DNA of 64,000 bases. Origin: Straminergon stramineum (Eukaryota > Streptophyta > Bryopsida > Hypnales > Calliergonaceae). The position numbers were made by a program, and so were the translations under genes. The stretch lies in NCBI GenBank assembly GCA_963920665.1, contig OY987269.1, forward strand, positions 14,262,501-14,326,500. The letters are read 5' to 3'. Positions 46,585-59,090 of the stretch are shown one piece after another. Within the stretch, counting starts at the first letter, position 1. Every line of letters starts with the position of its first letter. The notes under the pieces were generated by a model that saw only the letters and a program-made list of their open reading frames with translations, was not told the origin of the DNA and did no database searches.

Positions 46585-48691
46585 CTCCTAAACGTTCTCA
46601 TTCATCTCCAGAATTGACAATTTTAGAAAAATCATTATAAAGTGTTATTTGAAAGCATATTTGGAAATTGATATACAAATAAAAGTTGTAGATTTTGATT
46701 TTTAGATTCCATCTATACAGTTAAATTCACCAATGCTATCACTCATATCTTTTTCTAAATTTTGAAAGAGAAATTCCAAAATTCCTTCAAAATTCGATTA
46801 CAAGTAAAATATTATCATTTTTTGAGTAAAATTTGTTGGAATGGATTGGAAATGAGATTCTCTTCACATTGTGATTTTCTGAAATTTTTGTGTTCTTCTT
46901 ATCTATGACCTCATTTTGGTAGATCCAATTTTGAACTAAAGTCAATGCAGTTTGACCACTTGACATACTTGCACATTCGTAATTTTAGAAAAATATGTAC
47001 TCTAGTAACATCAAATCCAAACCTTAGATAGGACAACAACTTCATAACGTATCTCCACAAATAAAATAACTTTCATCCAAGTAGTTAGGAGGATGAAACT
47101 CTAGTTTCAATCTGTTCATCGTCCAAAAAATGGACATTGGAGCGCTTAGGGATTAAGAGTATTCAGCCACCAAATTAGTTGGTAATAAGGACTAGCATTA
47201 GATGTTTGTCCACATATTAAGTGAGTATCAAATAAACATACTAGTTGTTACATATATGGAGGTTAAATAAATTACCCAATGGGTAGTTTATCAAAATTTG
47301 CTAGGTAGTTTTTAATCACATCATTATGCAAAGCAAGTTGTGGATAATTAATGTCATAGTTAAAACTCCCATTAGAGGCAGTTTCAAACGCAATACTAAT
47401 ATCCAAATATGTAAATCATAATATTCCCCAATTAATCCTAGTTGAAGGTCAAAATAAATTCACTATGTTGGGAACACATAGCAAATACATCCAAGGAACT
47501 ATTTATAAAAATAGGAAAACCCAAGAATCCACACAATTAAGTTTATGTGTTTACAAATTATATCATGACATATACAAGGTATAAAATGACTATGCTAGAA
47601 AACAATTCAAGAATATCATTTAGACAGCAAGCTTGAATTGTAAATCTAGAAAAAAAACAAAAACAAGATCCACATTAATTGATCATACTAATTGGTAGTG
47701 GAGATAGGCCTGGAGCTTTGGGGAAAAGGACAAATGATTCCATCATATCGTTGAAAAGATTATAATAGACAAATATGACAATCTTTCAGTTTGGGGAGGC
47801 CATATTTGGGGCATTGGGGCACTTAAGGGTTAATAGAAGGTAACTTACTCCCTTCTTTTTATGGATGGGGCTTATAAAAATAAGCAACAATTAGAACAAA
47901 CTAAGTTAACCCCTAAATGCCCAAGCCTTTCCAAGTGTGTTTTGACTGCGAAAAAAGTGTATGGACTTATAGTTATCTCCAATGAATTCTTTTTTAATCT
48001 TCAAAATCTAATTGCATGGATGTTTAAAGATCTTTCTTATTAGTATGCACACCAATTATGAGTGCAAAATTGCATAGAAATTGTGAGATTATAACAAGAT
48101 AAATGGACATTTTCTATTTTTAGTATGTTGCCCCTCTCCACAATGTTTTAGAAATTTATATGTAAGAGTTTTGTGGGATTGGAGGTGACATGACCAACTA
48201 AAAATTGTGTTGGCACTCTAAAATGCATTGCCAAAAATCTTAAGTTCAAATGAAGAGCTATCAACCTCATTACACAATCCACCTTGCAATTGTTGAAATG
48301 CAATTTTTTTTGTAAGTAGAAATCACAATTAACTCCAAATCAAGATTTGCATGTTTAAATTTTCAACGGTGAAAATCATGAAAATACTTTTATTGTTTCC
48401 ACTGGGACCATTTTCAAAGCAAATGGATAGGTACAATTTTTTAGATCTCAAATCAAATGAAATTAGCTAGCTTTGCTCAAAATCAAGAAATCAAGCAAAA
48501 TTTGCAAGCTTTACTCTTGTACTAAGATACATATGTACCTTTGAGGACCTCTAAAAAATCAAGTATTTACCTTTTTCAGTGAAAAATAAATTTTTTTTGT
48601 AGTTAATCTTTGAAATTGCCCCTATAAAACTTTAAACCAGTCATAGGGATTTAACTGCCCCTCCTAAAATGAGCCTGAAATTTCAGATCGA
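46585..48691. other. AT-rich spacer, B copy
   Basis: Aligned with 4924-7029 with about 2% substitutions by eye. No gene was recognised. Confidence 0.5.
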
Positions 48692-48699
48692 CTACATAT

Positions 48700-48888
48700 G
48701 AGGGATAGTCATGGCTTCTTCACCAACTCAAAGTTCTTTGAAGAATGGACAATTAGTACAAGAAAATAAGAGCCAATGCGTTGCAGTTCCGGGTGAAGAT
48801 GGTGTGACACCCCTTCTGCATCATGTGGAGGACTCTTGTGAAGAATGAGTTCACCACTGACTGAAAATACAAAAGTGTCGCTAGTGTC
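48700..48888. pseudogene. Left part of the coding-like remnant, B copy
   Basis: Homologous to 11145-11337. It is cut by the copia element, whose target duplication GTGTC occupies 48884-48888; the remainder continues at 58648. Confidence 0.4.
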
Positions 48889-49133
48889 TATTGAGTTTTG
48901 AATGGAGAAAGGCTTTACTTAGATGGTAGAAGATACCAAAGCCCATGTGTGGGCTGAACATAAGCTTAAAGCCTTTCACTAGTTATCCACAAACCATGTG
49001 GGATAACTAGCAACCTTGGGCTGTCTTTGACTACAAGCAACACCCAATAGACTCTAAGTCTAACTAAGAGTCTATGACTACTCCTAGGGCTGAATGTACA
49101 CTATCTACACTAATATGTACATGATCTTCAACA
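48889..49133 (-). repeat. Copia 3' LTR
   Basis: 245 bp. The adjacent interior CTCTCAAAGTGGGAG (minus strand, 49134-49148) is the polypurine tract. Confidence 0.95.
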
Positions 49134-52100
49134 CTCCCACTTTGAGAGTGGTCAAAGGCACGAAGGCCCATCTTCTCAATCAAGTTAAGGTGTTGGGGCT
49201 TCCCAAGAGCCTTGGTCAGCACATCAGCAACCATAGCTTGAGTAGGCACATACTTGAGCTCAATCACCTCAGCCTCCACTCTTTCACGAATGAAATGGTG
49301 TTGCACATCAATGTGCTTGGTCTGAGAGTGGTGGATGGGATTCTTGGCCAAAGCAATGGCACCTTGGTTGTCACACAAAATTTGTGTGCTCCCCTCTTGC
49401 ACAAGCCCAACATCAGCCAAGAGTTGCCTTAGCCAAATGGCCTCCTTGGTGCAATGGCTCATGGCCATGTACTCCGCCTCCATTGTAGAAAGAGCTATGG
49501 TGGGCTGCCTCTTGGAATTCCATGAAATGGCACCCACTCCAAGCATAAACACATAGCCGGTGGTGGATCTTCTATCCCCCTCATCACCCGCCCAATCCGC
49601 ATCACAATACCCATGCAAACTCACTTCAGCACCTCCTAGTTGCAACTCCAAGCCAAGTGTGCCTTGAAGGTACCTCATCACCCTCTTGACTGCAGCCCAA
49701 TGCTTAGGGCCATACTTGGACATGTGTTGACTCACAACACTCACCGAGAAGGCCAAATCAGGCCTTGTAGCCACCATGGCATATATCAAACAACCAACCG
49801 CTGCCTTGTAAGGCACACCTTGCATTTCAGCCTTCACCTCCTCAAAATCAGCATCCGTGAGCTTGGGCAACTTCTCATGAGTGTCAAGGGGTGTACCTAT
49901 GGCTTTGCACTCCTCCATGTTGAATCGCTTCAAGATCTCCTCAAGGTACTTGTGTTGGCTTATGGTGATGATGCGGGCAGCCCTATCCCTCTTGAACTCC
50001 ACTCCAAGGCAATAGCTCAACTCTCCAAGATCCGTCATCTCATACTCCTTGTGAAGCATGGCCTTCACTTCAAGCATCTTGGTCATGTCACTTGCAAGGA
50101 GGATCAGATCATCCACATAGAGAATCACAATCACCAAATGCTCACTACTTTGCATAGTGTACAAAGAGTGATCAGCATTTCCTCTTTGGAAGCCCTTCCT
50201 TGCAAACATGCCATCAATATCCCTATACCATACCCTCCCGGATTGCTTCAGCCCGGGAAGAGCCTTCCTCAACTTGCATTTGAGATGCTCTTGCCATTCT
50301 TGCACAAAGCCTTGGGGCTGATCCATGTAGATGACCTCCTCTAGCTTGGGGTTGAGGAAAGCCGTCTTCACGTCCATTTGGTGCATCTCCAAGTCCATGG
50401 CTGCCCCTAGAGCCACAATGCACCGAATGGTGCTAAACTTAGCAACGGGGGCAAATGTCTCATTGAAGTCCACCCCTTCCACTTGGGAGAACCCCTTGGC
50501 AACCAGCCTTGCCTTGTACCTTACAATGTGCCCCAAAGCATCCCTTTTGGTAGAGAAAACCCACTTACAACCCACACTTGACCTCTTGGGAGGAAGGGCA
50601 GCAAGTTCCCATGTGCCCTTGGCAATGAGGGCCTTGTACTCCTCTTGCATAGCCAACTCCCACTTGCTTGCATCTTCACAACGTAGCACCTCTCCAAGTG
50701 TGGATGGATCTCCAAGGAAAGCCACATTGGCTTGTTCTTCATGTTGTGGGGGAAGAATGTGATTCAGCCACCAATCTCCAAGGGGCTTGCGGGTCCTTGT
50801 TGGATAACGAGGCTCCTCTTGCTCTTCCAAGGGCTGATCATGCTCTTGCACCTTGGGTGAAGTGCTTGGAGAAGGGGTTGCTGGTCTCTTCACCTTGGGT
50901 GTGGCCACCTTCTTCTTGGGCTCCACCAAGTCTTCCTCTTCCTCCTCTTCATCTCCTTCCTCTTCCATGTCCACTCTTGGAGTTATGCCCACCATTTGGG
51001 CTGGTCCTCCACTACTCCCACTTGGGCTCATCTCCAAGAGCTTGGGATCAGCTCCTTCATCCTCCAAGAAGGTCACATCACGACACTTGATGATGGCCTT
51101 GGTCTCCACACACATCAGCCTATAAGCCTTGGTTCCCTCACAATAGCCAAGGAAAAGACACTTGGTGCCCTTGGCATCCAACTTGGTCCTCTTGGCACTT
51201 GGCACCAAGGCATAGGCAATGCACCCAAAGGTGCGCATGTGAGACACATGAGGTCTGATTCCACTCCAAGCTTCTTGGGGTGTCTTGCTTGTCAAGGCTT
51301 GTGTGGGGCACCGGTTCCTTGTATACACCGCATTGGACACGGCCTCCCCCCAAAGCTCATACTTCAGCCCTTGGCCATGAATCATGGACCTAGCCATCTC
51401 CACAATGGTTCGATTCGCACGCTCTGCTACACCGTTTTGTTGAGGTGTGTAAGGTGCTGAAGTGTGGTGCTCAATGCCATGAGCCTTCAAGAAGGCCTCA
51501 AAGGCCTTGGACACATACTCTCCTCCATTATCCAACCGCAGCACCTTCACCTTGCATTCAGATTGGGCCTCCACAAGGGCCTTCCAAGTCTCAAAACGGC
51601 CAAACACCTCACTCTTGCACTTCAGCATGTACACCCAAATCTTGTGTGAGAAATCATCAATGAAAGTCACAAAATACCTTGCTCCTCCTATGGATGTCGT
51701 CTTCATTGGCCCACACACATCTGAATGCACAAGCTCCAAGGGCTTGTTAGCCCTTGTTGCCCCATCCTTGGAGAAGGGCTGCCTTGCTTGTTTCCCCTCT
51801 ATGCACCCCTTGCACACCATAGAACTCCAATCATGCTTGCAAGAAGAGAGGTTCAGCCCCTTCACAATGTGTTGGAGGCTCTTCATGCTCTTCACATTCA
51901 AGTGGCCAAGCCTCCTATGCCAAAGCCCCACAAGGTCTTCATGAGCTGATCCTTGGGCCACACAAGCCATGGAAGTGCCATTCACCTTGGTGAAATGGAG
52001 GTGGTACAAATTGCCCTTACGGGGGGCTGATGCAATCAAAACACCACTAGGAGACCTCACCACACACCCCACTATGTTGAAATGCACCTTCAAACCTCCC

Positions 52101-52563
52101 AAAGACAATTGGCTCACCGAAATCAAATTGGCATGCAACTTGGGGACATGGAGGGCCTTTTGGATCTGAATCCTCTTGGTCTTCCCTTCCACTTGCACCT
52201 CCACAAGGATCTCGCCCATGCCAAGGGCCTCCACCATGCCATTGTCTTCCAAATGAATCCTCTTCCCCACAATGGGCTGATAGGTGTGGAAGGCATCTCT
52301 ATGGCTGGTCATGTGTTGAGTGGCCCCCGAATCCACAATCCAAGTGAACATGTTGGCCTTCTCCCCTCCTCCATAGGTGGCAAAGGCAAAATCCTCCTCG
52401 TCCTCCACTTGGCAAGCTTGGTGTGCATTCCCCTTGTCTTTGGCTTGGTTGGTCTTGCAATGCTTGGCAATGTGGCTTGATTTGCCACAATTGAAGCACG
52501 TCCTTGTCTCCTTGAACGCCTTGGTGTTGCCTCCCTTGCCATGTCTTGAGACAAGGGCTGATC
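49064..52563 (-). CDS. Copia polyprotein, zinc knuckle through RNase H
   Basis: About 1,165 element codons without a stop. In order: CCHC knuckle CFNCGKSSHIAKHC; protease VDSGATQHM; pre-integrase HHCC region (LWHRRLGHLN...CKGC); integrase catalytic D (DDFSHKIWVY region), LDNGGEY and NGVAERANRT; RT beginning CKWVFSTKRD with the active-site YVDD; RNase H ADWAGDEGDRRSTTGY and STMEAEYMA. All catalytic motifs look intact. The reading frame runs on for about 15 codons into the nested insertion at 52569, so the true N-terminus (gag) lies beyond it. The stop codon falls within the 3' LTR. Confidence 0.95.
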
Positions 52564-52888
52564 CCTCCTGTGAGTGTTTATTTACCCACCCATGGTAAAC
52601 AACTTCCACAACAGGTTCTTTTTGTTTTGTCTTAATTTTATTTACTAATGGGTGTCTAAGCGTTGTCCACTGAGCCTTCCAAGCAATGGACTCTTTTCTA
52701 AATGCCTAAGTTCAAAGAAATCACTAGAAACGAACCTAATTGTAAAAATTAGTTTTAACCAACATAAAGTTTTACATCCGTTGTGGTTACAATCTAAATT
52801 TAGCTTTCCTAAGTTGTAGTTCAAATCACGCCATTTCCAAAAACATAAGACTTGCAAGAATCGGAGATTTCTACAAGGAGTTATGACT

Positions 52889-54513
52889 GGATGAAGTTGG
52901 GGTTTTTAATAGGCTATCTAAACTTCATCCACTCTTTTGACACTTTCCTTATTTTGATTGATTACGAATTTTGGACTCTAGCTTTATACTATTAGTTTCT
53001 ACTCAAGTTCTAAGTCTAAAGTTCAATGGATGATCTTTGAGTGACTTTATCCATTCTTTGTTCCAAACTTCATCCTTCTATAATTATTGGAGTTTTAAGT
53101 ATTTTCTAGATTTCGAAGTGCTTCTAGATTCCTCTAAGTTCCTTCTATCCAAAACTAACTCTAAGTGTCCTACTTGGTTGTCTTCAAAAGATTCTAATTC
53201 ACGTTCTACTTTGTTTTCAAAGTGTGGGACTTCTATTGTCAATTTACTATTTTTAGACTTTTGAGTTTTATTACTTGTATATCCTAGTTTTACCTATCCA
53301 TATTGCTAAAGAACTTTTGTTTTGGACTTCCCTAGTGAAAGTTATGAGTGGATGAAGTTTGATTACTAATTGGTGTTTCCAAACTTCATCCGCAATTTCC
53401 TACTAATCTACAATTTGAAATTTCTTTTAAGTTTCACCTTTGACTTTGAGATTTCTGACACCATTTAAGTTTCCATTCTTGTTCCTTTGGGATGAAATTG
53501 ACTAATTTTCATCCACTATGACTCTTAAACTTCATCTACTAATATCTTTCTCAATTTGACTCCGATTTCTAAGTGTAAGATATTTTTGGAAACCTCTAAG
53601 AAAGCTCTATCATATTTTCTATCTGTATTTTAAGAAAAACCTATTCTTAACGCTCTGACTTGTACTTATAATTCGGTTGAGCGTTAAAATAGCTAATCAA
53701 AGAAATTGAATGAAAGCTAAAGTGATTAGTGTCTTACCTTAGAATTTGCATCATCTAGGAGGTGGTCATAAACTCCTTCCAACTCCCCATCAATTGTTAT
53801 GTTGGAGTCTTTTTTGAAATTTTGCTTACCGCTTAAAAAGGTGATTTTAATACAAGTTGGTGGAGGTTAATGAGACTTCTTCTTTTCTTTCCTCTCCTAC
53901 TTCTTCCTTTTCTTTCTATTTAGATTTTCTAATTTGTTGATTTGTATATTCTATAAATTCCTATCCACTAATTTATGATCTAGTTGAACAATATCCTAAA
54001 AGTCAACGATCTCTTGCTGCTATGCTATTGGCTATTCAAATTCTCTTAATGTCTTTTCTAATCTCTCTTTTCTTCTAAACCTCCTTGCTGCTCTGTCTCT
54101 TCTTCATTCTGCACGTGCATATTAGAGTTGGAGAATTTTTGTGTGTGAAGAGTTTTGAAAGTTTGTAGGAATGGAATGCGATGTTTTTATAAAGCTTCTT
54201 CTCTACTTCTCCCTATTATAGTTTGTAGGCTAATGAGAGAAAGAGTGGTGAGCTAGAAGTTACTAATTTCTACACTCTTTGATGCTAATTGATGCTTCTA
54301 TCTTTAATTTCTTCTCCCTAATTCTACTTCTATGTATTCTTGCTCTCGGTCTGACTTTTGACAGATTACTATTTTTAGATTTTTTGTATTTTTTCCTTCT
54401 AGAGTCTAAAATCAGCTTTCCAAATTCATAAAGCACTTGCAAATTGGACCTTCCTAGCAAAAGTTATGCATGGATGAAGTTTAACCGCTAATCGGTGATT
54501 AAAAACTTCATCC
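52889..54513. repeat. Three recurring ATGAAGTT hairpins
   Basis: At 52889-52930, 53351-53392 and 54472-54513 the context TGGATGAAGTT is followed after about 20-25 bases by AACTTCATCC, so each can fold into a hairpin. The three hairpins share flanking words (GTTATGAnTGGATGAAG). Loop sequences differ, so the stems are the better conserved part. Confidence 0.75.
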
Positions 54514-55482
54514 GCTCACTATTCTTAGATGGTAATCTCAAATCCACTTTTGATTACATATTTAAACTCTAGTTTTTTTCCTACCTTCTAATCCTACTCT
54601 TTTGCTCTGTTTGGATGAGTTTAACACTTTTTCATCCAATTTGAATACTAAACTTCATCCGCTCATAACTCACTCATTTCAACTTGGATTTTTGCATATC
54701 TTATGTTTTTGGAAACCTCTCAACCTCTACTTTATGATTCTAAACTCAATTCTATACTGTCACTTCTTCTCTTTACTCTTGGTCTCGGTTCTAAATAAAA
54801 ATTAACACAAAGAAAGGACCAACTTAGCTAAACTTCTATCAACAAGGCCAAACGGCTTAAGAAGGTTCAAAGCTTCACCGTGTTTTGTAATGTTTCTAAA
54901 ATTCTAAGTATGAAGAACTATAACTTTGTTGTGTTCCCCAAACCCACTAAATTCCTATCAAATTTTAAAAACCAAAGTCAAAGCTTCGCCATGTAATGGT
55001 AAGCATGGAAAATAACACACAAAGATTTTGACAAAAGAAAGATTAAAGGAGGATGAATCAAGAGTGATAGTACAAAAAATTAGTACAAAATCATAACATA
55101 ACAAGCTAGAGGTTTTCCCTAAGCGGCATCGCCAGTCATAAGGGAAGAATCCTCTAGGATTAGTGCCAAATACTCAAGTTCTAACAAGGACTTGAAGGAA
55201 CAATGAATATAGCAAAACAAGAGTTAGTACAACCAAAATACTACCAAATTTCAACCAAAATCTTCAAAAACAAGTATAAAGACAACAAATAAGACTTGAA
55301 GGGACCCCAATGTCCTTCAAGGCTCACAAAATAGCAACAAAAGGAGCTTGAAATGCTCCAAAAACACCACGTTTACAACTTTGGCTCAAAAATGGCCAAA
55401 AGTCCACAATTAATGGACCAACGTGTTTACAAAGCCAAAATAATGGCTAGAAGGGGTGATTTGAGAGAAGAATGAGTGCCCT

Positions 55483-55488
55483 TATATA
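55483..55488 (-). promoter_or_regulatory. TATA box of the nested element
   Basis: Minus strand GAGTATATAAGGGC, a good plant-type TATA box in an otherwise mixed-composition region. It supports transcription toward the left on the minus strand. Confidence 0.45.
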
Positions 55489-56738
55489 CTCTTTCAAGGT
55501 CACCCACCTCCTCTCATTTCAACATGGTAATCTTATCAATTAGGATTTTCACCCTAATTTACCAATTTTGACTTTCTACGCTGGTCCAATTTCTAACTTT
55601 TGGAGATTAACTCCAAATCACAAACGGATTGCACCATTGGTTTCAGAAGGCCATTTTTAGTCTAAGAGAACCCCCACCCCTTTTTCTAACTTCAAAATTT
55701 CAACGAAACCTAACGCCAACTTAACATCCAAAAGGGTTAAAAACCCAACTTTTGGAGTTTGATTTTTTTGAAAAAAGTAACTAGCCTAGGCTCTTAAGTA
55801 GGTGTGGGGGAGTAAGAAAAGACCTATCTTTGACCCCATTCCGCTTTTGTATGCTCCCGATCCATTGGTCAACTCCACCGTAATCTTTAAATTTTGTCAA
55901 TTGTTGAGGAATCTTGCAAGTTCGGGTTCTTCTAACTATCGGAATGTCTTGAAACTTGTTGGAGCGTCTTATTAACATAAAAGAAGCTATCCTAATTTTT
56001 AGTGAGATTTTACCACCACCTGGAGAATTTTTGAGGAATTTCTCATCGTAGGTTTGGGTAGTTGACCGTCCGGAAAGGCATCTTCTGACTATCAGAAAAT
56101 TCCGAAACTTTTTGTGGAACCTCTCATGGAATCCCACAACACATTTGTAGGCTCATATTTTTACTCTACACATCGGCCTAGGGGAACAAAATCCACCCCC
56201 TTATTTAATTATCGATGGCTAGGGAATCTTCCACACCGGTGGAAATCTTGGCAAACCGATTTCACCGTTGTTTCCCGGGCATGGTTTTAACCCTAAGTCA
56301 CCTTCCTTGGACCAAAGATTCCTCCACGGTCCCCTCTTGGTATTTTCAACATCTGCAAGCCAATAATTGGGGTTCCGCTATTTCGTCGATGAAATGGGGA
56401 AACTGGAACCTATCTCCGGGAACTAACCTATGTGCCTCACCAGGGTTCCCTCAACCAATATTAGCCAAGCGATGTCCTTTCTATGTGGGATTTTGAGCCT
56501 AGTATGCTCATAACTCGTAATTACCACGATTGGTTAGGTTCTAACCTATTTACAAGTGAAATTTGAATCTAATTAGTAAAAACTCTCAAAATATGACCAA
56601 ATACTATATTGGCATGTAACACACCTATTTTGGTTTTACACTCTTTTTGGGGTTTTTTGTACTATTTTCCACACTTATTTTCACAAAAAAATTAAAAAAA
56701 ACATAAGTGAGTCCCTGGTGACAAAATAGGGGCTCACA

Positions 56739-57345
56739 CCTCCCCTTGGGCCTCATTCTCTTTGCGCTTGGTCATCTCATGCATCAAGCGGGCCGTCACA
56801 AACTCCATGGTCAGCTCCTTGGTGGGTCTTGTCTCCAAGGCGGTGATGAGGTACTCATAGGATGGTGGCAAACTCTCCAACAAGGTCATCACCACATCTC
56901 CATCCGTGACGGGGGCCTCCAAGCAAGTGAGCTGATCCGCAAGCGCCTTGATCTTGTTGACATGATCCAAGATGTCATCCTCCTCTTGCATCTTCATAGT
57001 GAAGAACTTCCACCTTAGAAAGAGAATGTTGGAGAGGCTCTTGGTCTCATGGATGTTGCAAAGGGTGGTCCATGCTTGGGCTGGTCCCTTACAATGGCGG
57101 ATGTGTGCAATTTGCCGGTCCACAAGGTTGATGGCAATAAGAGCAAAGGCCTTCTTCTCCTTCCTCTCAAACGCCTTCTTGGTCTTCAAATCAGCATCTT
57201 CACTTGGAGGCTCTTCACTTCCATCCACCACCTTCCACAAATCCTTCTCCGCAAGAATCATCTCCATCTTGAACTTCCACATCCCAAAGTTCTCCCCATT
57301 GAACTTATCAATGATGCGCACGCCCTCTCCTCCACTTGATGCCAT
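56739..57345 (-). CDS. Copia gag (UBN2-type), 5' part of gag-pol
   Basis: ATG at 57345. About 200 residues show the plant copia gag pattern: FNGENFGMWKFKMEMIL near the start, AWTTLCNIHETKS in the middle, then LADQLTCLEAPVTDGDVVMTLLESLPPSYE. This protein forms the cytoplasmic particle. The frame is interrupted by the nested insertion immediately after NEAQGE, before the zinc knuckle on the other side; translation now ends three codons into the insertion. Confidence 0.9.
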
Positions 57346-58388
57346 GTTGAATCAGCTCCCACTTGTTGGCAGCACCCATAAGGTCTCCAATCTGAATTCA
57401 GCCCGCAAACACTCCTTTTGGGCGAATTGGGCTGAAATGGGACCAATCAGCCCTTACAAGCACCTTGGAACCCTAAGAACGCCACACCACTCCTCACAAG
57501 CACAACACTTCCTCTCCACACCAAATCAGACCCTAATGAAGCTCACAACCACTACATGCTCGTCATGGGCTGGTGCTACTTCAAAAAACACAAGGAAACT
57601 CACAATTCTCCTCACAAATTGGATACTCCACACTCCAAAGATCTCAAGAACTTCCAATCAGCCCTAGATGGAAGCTCCCACTCACAATGAGCACCTCATG
57701 GACCACAATGGCTTCAACCAGCCCTACTTGGCTCACCAAGTCACTCAAGAACCCCAATTGGGTGTCACTCCCTCTCAATGACACAAATCAGCCCTCTTGA
57801 GTTCACAATGTCCACTATGAGGTCTCACACACTCCCAAGGGCACAAACCAGCCCTTTTGCTTCACAAAGTCCTCTACTTGGTCTCACACACTCACAAGGA
57901 CACAAATCAGCCCTCTTAGGATCACAATTTCGTCTCACTCACTCACAAGGGCACCACTCAGCCCTCAATGCATGGAAACGCCTAATGCAACCCACAAATG
58001 CTACCAAGCCTCACCAAGGACTCTCACAAGATTGCAATTGCCAAAATGACAATCACCAATGTACCCAAATGCACAATCAGCCCCAATGGGCTGCCAATGT
58101 ACACTTGCAAGCACAAACTCAAACAAGGAGCATGAAACCAGCCCTAAGAAGGTCTGATTTCAATCATGAGCAATCTCACACTCAAAAATGGACTCCAAAC
58201 CTCGCAAACTAGCCCACAAAAGCTCAAAACAAAAGATGCACTTCAAAGACTTTTTTCTATATTTTGGAAAATTTACTCACACCATATGGTTTGTAGGTGA
58301 CCAAGAGCCCAAATTCAGTATGCTCCTCCAAGCTCCAAGAACTTCTCCAAATGACTTGAATTTCTCCTTCATGTGCAACACCAAGTGT
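57346..58388 (-). other. Copia leader with internal repeats
   Basis: A 1-kb non-coding leader between primer site and gag. At about 57770-57985 a unit of roughly 60 bp recurs three to four times (plus-strand words ACACAAATCAGCCCTCTT and TCTCACACACTC). It may hold packaging or translation signals. Confidence 0.6.
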
Positions 58389-58402
58389 GTGGGCCCATAA
58401 CC
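58389..58402 (-). other. Copia primer binding site matching initiator tRNA-Met anticodon arm
   Basis: Minus strand GGTTATGGGCCCAC directly abuts the 5' LTR. It is complementary to the anticodon stem-loop of plant initiator tRNA-Met (GTGGGCCCATAACC as I recall it), not to the tRNA 3' end. Drosophila copia is primed this way by a tRNA 5' half. Most plant copia elements use TGGTATCAGAGC instead. Confidence 0.8.
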
Positions 58403-58647
58403 TATTGAGTTTTGAATGGAGAAAGGCTTTACTTAGATGGTAGAAGATACCAAAGCCCATGTGTGGGCTGAACATAAGCTTAAAGCCTTTCACTAGTTAT
58501 CCACAAACCATGTGGGATAACTAGCAACCTTGGGCTGCCTTTGACTACAAGCAACACCCAATAGACTCTAAGTCTAACTAAGAGTCTATGACTACTCCTA
58601 GGGCTGAACGTACACTATCTACACTAATATGTACATGATCTTCAACA
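58403..58647 (-). repeat. Copia 5' LTR
   Basis: 245 bp, differing from the 3' LTR at two sites (CTGCCTTTG and GAACGTAC here). The low divergence implies a recent insertion. Confidence 0.95.
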
Positions 58648-59090
58648 GTGTCAAGTCCTCATTTGACGTGCAGGGGCAGGTGATGCAGGTCACAGAATAT
58701 ACTTAGCTCGTGAAATCTTCTGTGCTCCCATTCTTCTAGTCTAGAGGAGAGTAACAAACATTGAGAAACCTTCACAGCAGAAGTAAATTCTACCACCCAG
58801 AGCTTGTCACAAGCCAACACTAAATTGCCATGTCCCAATTCTATGAAGAATGGGAGCTCAGTGAAGAAGCCGTGACTACCCCTATGGTCGCTTGGGCAGT
58901 TAGGAGTTAATGCTTGAAAGTTGAGAGAGCACTTGACATAGATTCTGAGTTAAGTTACTGATTCAATGCATCTTCCCATGGGAGTTTACCATTGTTGCAA
59001 ATTCTTGAAAGGCAAGTAAGCTTATAGCGAATGGAAAAGGTGGGTACGTACAGGGAGCGTTCGTGAACAAATTCAGTTTCATCAACTACC
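58648..59090 (-). pseudogene. Right part of the coding-like remnant, B copy
   Basis: Homologous to 11333-11772. The minus-strand frame is similar to that in A, with a few substitutions and small deletions. Function unknown. Confidence 0.3.

Larger units (their letters stand above)
52569..56738 (-). mobile_element. Nested 4.17-kb TG..CA insertion in copia gag-pol
   Basis: The ends are TGTGAG and CTCACA, and the 5-bp duplication CCTCC flanks it (52564-52568, 56739-56743). Removing it and one TSD copy leaves the gag-pol frame continuous, which fixes the borders. No long ORF is present. A minus-strand TATA box lies at 55483-55488, about 1.25 kb from the right end. No second copy of either end is visible inside, so a solo long LTR is the simplest reading; a LARD-like element is the alternative. 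A primer-site-like string (TGGCGATGCCGC, minus strand, 55123-55134) is hard to fit to the solo-LTR view. Confidence 0.8.
48889..58647 (-). mobile_element. Ty1-copia retrotransposon, split by a nested insertion
   Basis: 245-bp LTRs (48889-49133 and 58403-58647) differ at two positions; the target duplication GTGTC is at 48884-48888 and 58648-58652. Read on the minus strand the order is 5' LTR, primer site, 1-kb leader, gag, protease, integrase, RT, RNase H, polypurine tract, 3' LTR, the copia order with integrase before RT. Without the nested insertion the element is about 5.6 kb with one continuous gag-pol frame. Unit A lacks it, so it arrived after the duplication. LTR ends are TG..TA instead of TG..CA. 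Confidence 0.95.

Noticed and set aside
49094..52598. Plus-strand ORFs opposite copia pol
   Set aside because: Shadows of an unambiguous minus-strand polyprotein.
55116..55134. Primer-binding-site-like string as proof of a 1.6-kb 5' LTR in the nested element
   Set aside because: The left end of the insertion has no matching LTR copy, although the target duplication is intact. It may be chance or part of a long LTR.
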